In this document: one piece after another, positions 60,125 through 64,000 of the stretch
How the letters are laid out: each line of letters opens with the position of its first letter
Numbering within the stretch: the stretch's first letter is position 1
Assembly (NCBI GenBank): GCA_009739215.1
Contig: VSJF01000007.1
Span: 1,851,072 to 1,915,071, forward strand
Reading direction: 5' to 3'
Length of the DNA stretch: 64,000 nucleotides
From: Floccularia luteovirens
Lineage: Eukaryota > Basidiomycota > Agaricomycetes > Agaricales > Squamanitaceae
Notes under the pieces: model-generated
What the model saw: the letters and a program-made list of their open reading frames with translations, nothing else
The model's database searches: none
What the model was told of the DNA's origin: nothing
Position numbers and translations under genes: made by a program

Positions 60125-62468
60125 ATGACAGATACAGTTGTTCTGAATTGCCTTCTCATCGGCCAAGATCCACCATTTAAACACATTTTCACAGTGGAAA
60201 TGTCACACACAAAAACCATCGGCCAGCTGAAGGAAGCCATCTTGGACAAAAGGATGAGCTGGCACAACAAATACAATTTGGATGATTTGACACTCTACAC
60301 AGCGAAAGAACGCATTCCTACCGAGAATAAAGAGCAATTCAACAAGATCATTGATGAAATGAAATATAGCATTCTTGATATTATTCTCAACGAACTTAAT
60401 CCGTCGCGCACTATAGCGAAATCTGGCTTAGAGGCACCTGAAGAAGAATCATTGCATATTATCATTGTTCCGTCGGGTAAGCTGTATTTCTAGCTTTTTT
60501 ACTGTAATTTCTGACACTGCAGTCAAAGAAAGTGACGAGGGACATGACGTCACTACCGAATTCCTAGCGAATAAGCGTGTGTTCTGTTTCTTATATGTTC
60601 TGAGGATTCCTTTGACAACTCCAATAACTCAGCCCCTTCAGGACTTTCAGGTAGTTTGCTCGGATTGAGAACAGAGTACACGAAAGGCAGTAAACGACCT
60701 CGGCTGGATGAAAGCGACATCGCAACTGCCTTGTGGGATTCGATGTGGAATGTAAACGGAGATGATGTACCATTTTGTACTCTCAGCCCGGTCGAACGAG
60801 ATGGCACACTACGCGACTTTACTGTCCCAACATCTTGCTGGATGATGAAACTGCCAGCCAATTTCAAAGATATCATGTATACGGACAGTTCTCGTTTTCT
60901 GATCCGCGACGACTACATTGGGGCACTTCGAAGCTTGTTCGAAGCTGCTGGCCTGAACACCTCTAAAGTCCGTGACCTTGATTTGACCGCGGGTTACACC
61001 AATCCTTTTCTTGCTGAACCAACACATGTCACTGAATGCGATGAACCACAGGGAGGTTTCATTCTGACAGGCCATCCCGGAATCGGTGAGGCGCATTGCT
61101 TTATACAACAGCAAAAGCTGATCTAAGATCAGGAAAATCAACATGGCTTTCGTTTTTGCTCTTACTGAGACTTCACGCAAAGCTTCCCACATTTTACCAA
61201 TATCGGGCTGACAAGGTCTTACATTTCTCTGAACACGGGGTCCAAAGCTTCAACACTCTTGGCGCTTTCTATGCTCTTGCAGATAACACGCCAGATGCCT
61301 GGGTTCTAGTAGACTCAAATGAGAACCTAAAGTCTGTGGATGCAGTGTACTGTAAAAAAGGGCTATTTGTCGTACAGACGCCATCTCCTCGAGCGGATCG
61401 GATGGAGTGGGTCAAGAAGACATCCGTTCAGATAGAGTACTTTATACTTAAACCATGGTCACTCTCAGAGCTTTTGTGCGGGTGTGTAGCCTTGTCATCG
61501 GTATTTTTTAGCAGGCGCTAACTCGTTAAAGGCGTTTACTCCAGCGGAAAGAAGTCCCCGAAGACAAGTTGGCCCTATTTTTCGCCAAGTATGGTCCATC
61601 AGCACGTCTTGCATATCAACATGCCGGTAATAAGCGTGACAACTTCGGGCCAGTTCTATATGAAGAATGCCGCAGTCTAACGCTTGAAGAACTTCAAACT
61701 ATCGCCTCCCAAGGTGTACAGCTAAACTATGATCACAAAATATCACACAAAATCATTCTTCTTTATCCAGGATCAGGGCGCTACTTTCCCGAAGTGCGGT
61801 TTCCTTCTGATCATATCTGTGAGATGGTGGTCACAGCTCTTCGTGCGAAGAATGCAGATGCAGCAACTCAACTTTGCGCCTATTTCAACTCTTCGGTGCA
61901 TACTAAAGCTGGTGCGGGTAACATCTTTGAGGTGTTGGTTCATATCGCATTCGGTAAAGGAGGGGACTTTCATATCTTTCCTTTAAAAAAGGTTCCCAAG
62001 ACACCCCAAGCTAAAAACCAACACTGGAAGCTAGACGAACATCCACAAACAATATTTCTCCATACTAATTCTAACGGAATCACCATCAACCAGCAAGAGC
62101 ATGAGCAATTGACGGCACAACCTCTTAGTTTCAACTATTTCATCCCTACGATAACTGCTTTGCAGACTGGTTACTATAAACCATTGTTGCGGAATCAAGC
62201 AACATTTGATGCCTTTATTTATGATGCAACAACAAACCATGCAATCCTAATACAAGCAACAGTTTCGGAGAAGCACAGTGTCAAGATTGAGGGCATCACT
62301 CAATTAGAGAGATTGGGAGTAACCACCTTCACATATCTCATTGCCACACCACCTGATACACCTGTTGATTTGCCATTTCCACTTGTGATTGATCAAAAGA
62401 TCAAGCATGTATATCATTTCATATTACCTCTTCAAGTTTCTTCTGGAAATTTGAATATTGTATCATAA
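60125..62468 (+). CDS. Crinkler (CRN)-type protein: ubiquitin-like head, P-loop NTPase, restriction-endonuclease-like tail
   Basis: Five exons (60125-60476, 60523-60576, 60651-61085, 61133-61481, 61532-62468) give about 708 residues with no breaks. The N-terminus (MTDTVVLNCLLIGQDP, FTVEMSHTKTIGQLKEAI) is the ubiquitin-like SIN1-type CRN header, closing with LHIIIVP at about residue 113, the counterpart of the HVLVVVP end of the CRN header. The third/fourth exon junction creates the Walker A motif GHPGIGKST (about residues 275-284) of a STAND/AAA-like NTPase. The C-terminus (about 550-708) has FEVLVHIAFGKGGDF, a later ATFDAFIYD and ILIQATVSEKHSVK, consistent with a PD-(D/E)XK fold (E, D and Q-x-T..K positions). 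CRN proteins are known from oomycetes, chytrids and other fungi as host-directed or inter-conflict effectors with nuclear targeting. The role here is unknown. It lies 1.4 kb from the telomere array. Confidence 0.85.
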
Positions 62469-63840
62469 GAGTTTAGAACTATTTTATATGACTTTTGTTT
62501 TCTGTATCTAACTTTTTTTCTTTGTTTTTTTGTTTATTCCTATTACATTTATAACCTAACCTCCTTAGTATCTATGGAATTGCTACAACTATATTCTTAT
62601 AATAGACTTCTGTTATATTCCACAGTGTTCTAGAATGATGTATTATTAAATTCACAGTAATCTTAGATAATCCACAGTAGAACTCTACAGAATATTGTAG
62701 AACTGTAAGAGAAATCCCCATTGTTGCAACAGCACAATCACATGATGGATTACATAATTTGTCAGTGTTATGACCTTATCCAGATACGTGCTATCTCCCT
62801 GGACTTTAGAACGCATGCGCAATGCATTCCCGCCTCGTTTACTATTTTCCCATACATGTTTTGTATCTGACTAGTACATTGCTTCTTATAACTCGTAGTG
62901 ACTTGTATAGGCTTCTAAATGACTTGTAGATACTTCTGTATAACTCTGCATTGACTCGTAGCTTACTGAGTGATTGCACAATAGGTTATATTTAGAAGTA
63001 GTGTACTTGTATTTAAGTAATGCGAAACTACAGACAAGCCTCAGCTTGATCTTAGTTTCGAGTACCTCCTAATATGAGCAATTACTCTGTTACCATCGTA
63101 ACATTCTAAGTGACTCTCCCTCCTTGTCTAGGATGGCAAGATTGTTGTATATAGCAGCACAGATGACACCGTACAGCCTGAAATGCCTGGCTGTTGTAAG
63201 GGGAACTCCAAGTTCAACCTTTTGAACCCTTCGAAACCACTCAGTAATACCTTGACACCACTTCCTACCCTCAATACAACTTCAACATGCTTACTATCAA
63301 GGAGTTATATATTTAGATACAGTTACTGTTGAGCAGTGCCTGTCACACACAGTGATAGGGAACTACCTTACCTGGGGGTTCTTACTGTTGCTTAGAGGGG
63401 TGCTACTACTGACTACTACCAAGTAATTTGGACAAGGTATATTTGACGTTACTACCTTTGTTATATACATTATGGGCATGGCTGTGTAATACCTAATGTA
63501 GTTACCAGCGTGTACATGAAACACCTCGTGTCTACTCCAGGTAGGACATGAGTCATACACGTTCCATAACATGAGTCATACGCGTGTCCGCAGTAAGCTC
63601 TAGAATGTTCTAGACCATGTGTGTCATTACATCTTAGTCATATATACAGGTGTGACCTTATCTTATCTTATCAGGTCTACAACACATGACTGACGAGCAC
63701 GTGACTAATCACATGACTACTAATCTATCATGTGGAGTTGCTGTCACAACAGTTACTAAGGTTGCCACCCATCTAAGATGGTAACCCTCCTTTAATACCT
63801 CTTCTATTTTTATCCACATATATAGCAACACCCCTGGACG
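62469..63840. repeat. Subtelomeric non-coding region with short imperfect repeats
   Basis: No gene. Several motifs recur: GACTTGTATAG..CTTCT (62900-62916) and GACTTGTAGA..CTTCT (62921-62937); ACATGAGTCATAC twice (63546-63558 and 63569-63581); TCTAGAATG twice (62629 and 63598); and CACATGACT with CACGTGACT near 63686-63720. It borders the CRN gene on one side and the terminal array on the other. These are probably subtelomeric sequences shared between chromosome ends. Confidence 0.6.
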
Positions 63841-64000
63841 GTTAGGTTAGGTTAGGTTAGGTTAGGTTAGGTTAGGTTAGGTTAGGTTAGGTTAGGTTAG
63901 GTTAGGTTAGGTTAGGTTAGGTTAGGTTAGGTTAGGTTAGGTTAGGTTAGGTTAGGTTAGGTTAGGTTAGGTTAGGTTAGGTTAGGTTAGGTTAGGTTAG
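63841..64000 (+). repeat. Terminal (TTAGG)n telomere-like array
   Basis: 160 bases of perfect five-base unit (GTTAG/TTAGG), 32 copies, reaching the window end with no variant units. G-rich strand runs 5' to 3' toward the end, as expected for a chromosome terminus. Most fungi use TTAGGG; this is the five-base form well known from arthropods. Confidence 0.9.

Noticed and set aside
63841..64000. Terminal array as simple microsatellite or assembly artefact
   Set aside because: Perfect unit, correct G-strand orientation and position at the very end next to subtelomere-like sequence and a CRN gene favour a telomere. Artefact stays possible until read-level checks.
1..64000. CRISPR arrays, bacterial operons, tRNA or rRNA genes
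   Set aside because: Gene structure is eukaryotic throughout, and no cloverleaf with conserved arms or rRNA-like sequence was recognised by eye.

Overview
The window looks like the end of a chromosome (or of a telomere-reaching contig) from a filamentous basidiomycete, most likely an Agaricomycete. The evidence is many short GT-AG introns (about 46-90 nt), a MUB1/samB-type MYND protein, a degraded fungal-type (FunK1-like) kinase, a con-13-like secreted protein, several F-box/leucine-rich proteins, a C2H2 plus Zn2Cys6 transcription factor, a Crinkler (CRN)-type protein, and a terminal array of (TTAGG)n. No species can be named from sequence alone. Exon structures were worked out by hand from splice signals and conserved motifs.

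Layout. Bases 1-6000 are mostly decayed: a frameshifted FunK1-like kinase, an unrecognised fragment and a carboxylesterase that has lost its catalytic-serine region. Bases 6216-16519 hold a MUB1-like MYND protein, the 10 kDa chaperonin, a drug:H+ antiporter-type MFS transporter and a Ser/Pro-rich protein of unknown function. Bases 16827-30801 are mainly on the minus strand: an F-box-like gene with a frame break, the C2H2/Zn2Cys6 regulator, a large unknown protein, an intact F-box protein and a con-13-like secreted protein with an HEXXH motif. Bases 31040-31330 carry two decayed fragments side by side, a partial con-13-like duplicate and a CRN tail. Bases 31744-51346 are the housekeeping core: SPX-domain phosphate transporter, Xbp1-like APSES protein, ornithine decarboxylase, PTPA divergently paired with Ku70, an F-box protein and a GRX3/4-type monothiol glutaredoxin. 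Then come a 3.7 kb gene desert, an isochorismatase-fold protein and the ERV41/ERGIC2 cargo receptor.

The last 6 kb is subtelomeric. It holds a decayed inverted CRN fragment, a degenerate stretch, one apparently intact five-exon CRN gene (ubiquitin-like N-terminus, P-loop NTPase, restriction-endonuclease-like C-terminus), 1.4 kb of non-coding subtelomere and 32 copies of a five-base telomere-like unit.

The most notable signals are the CRN NTPase-nuclease gene 1.4 kb from the telomere together with two decayed relatives in the same window, the TTAGG (not TTAGGG) terminal repeat, and several stop-free introns with lengths divisible by three that split catalytic or zinc-binding motifs (ornithine decarboxylase, the con-13-like protein, MUB1).
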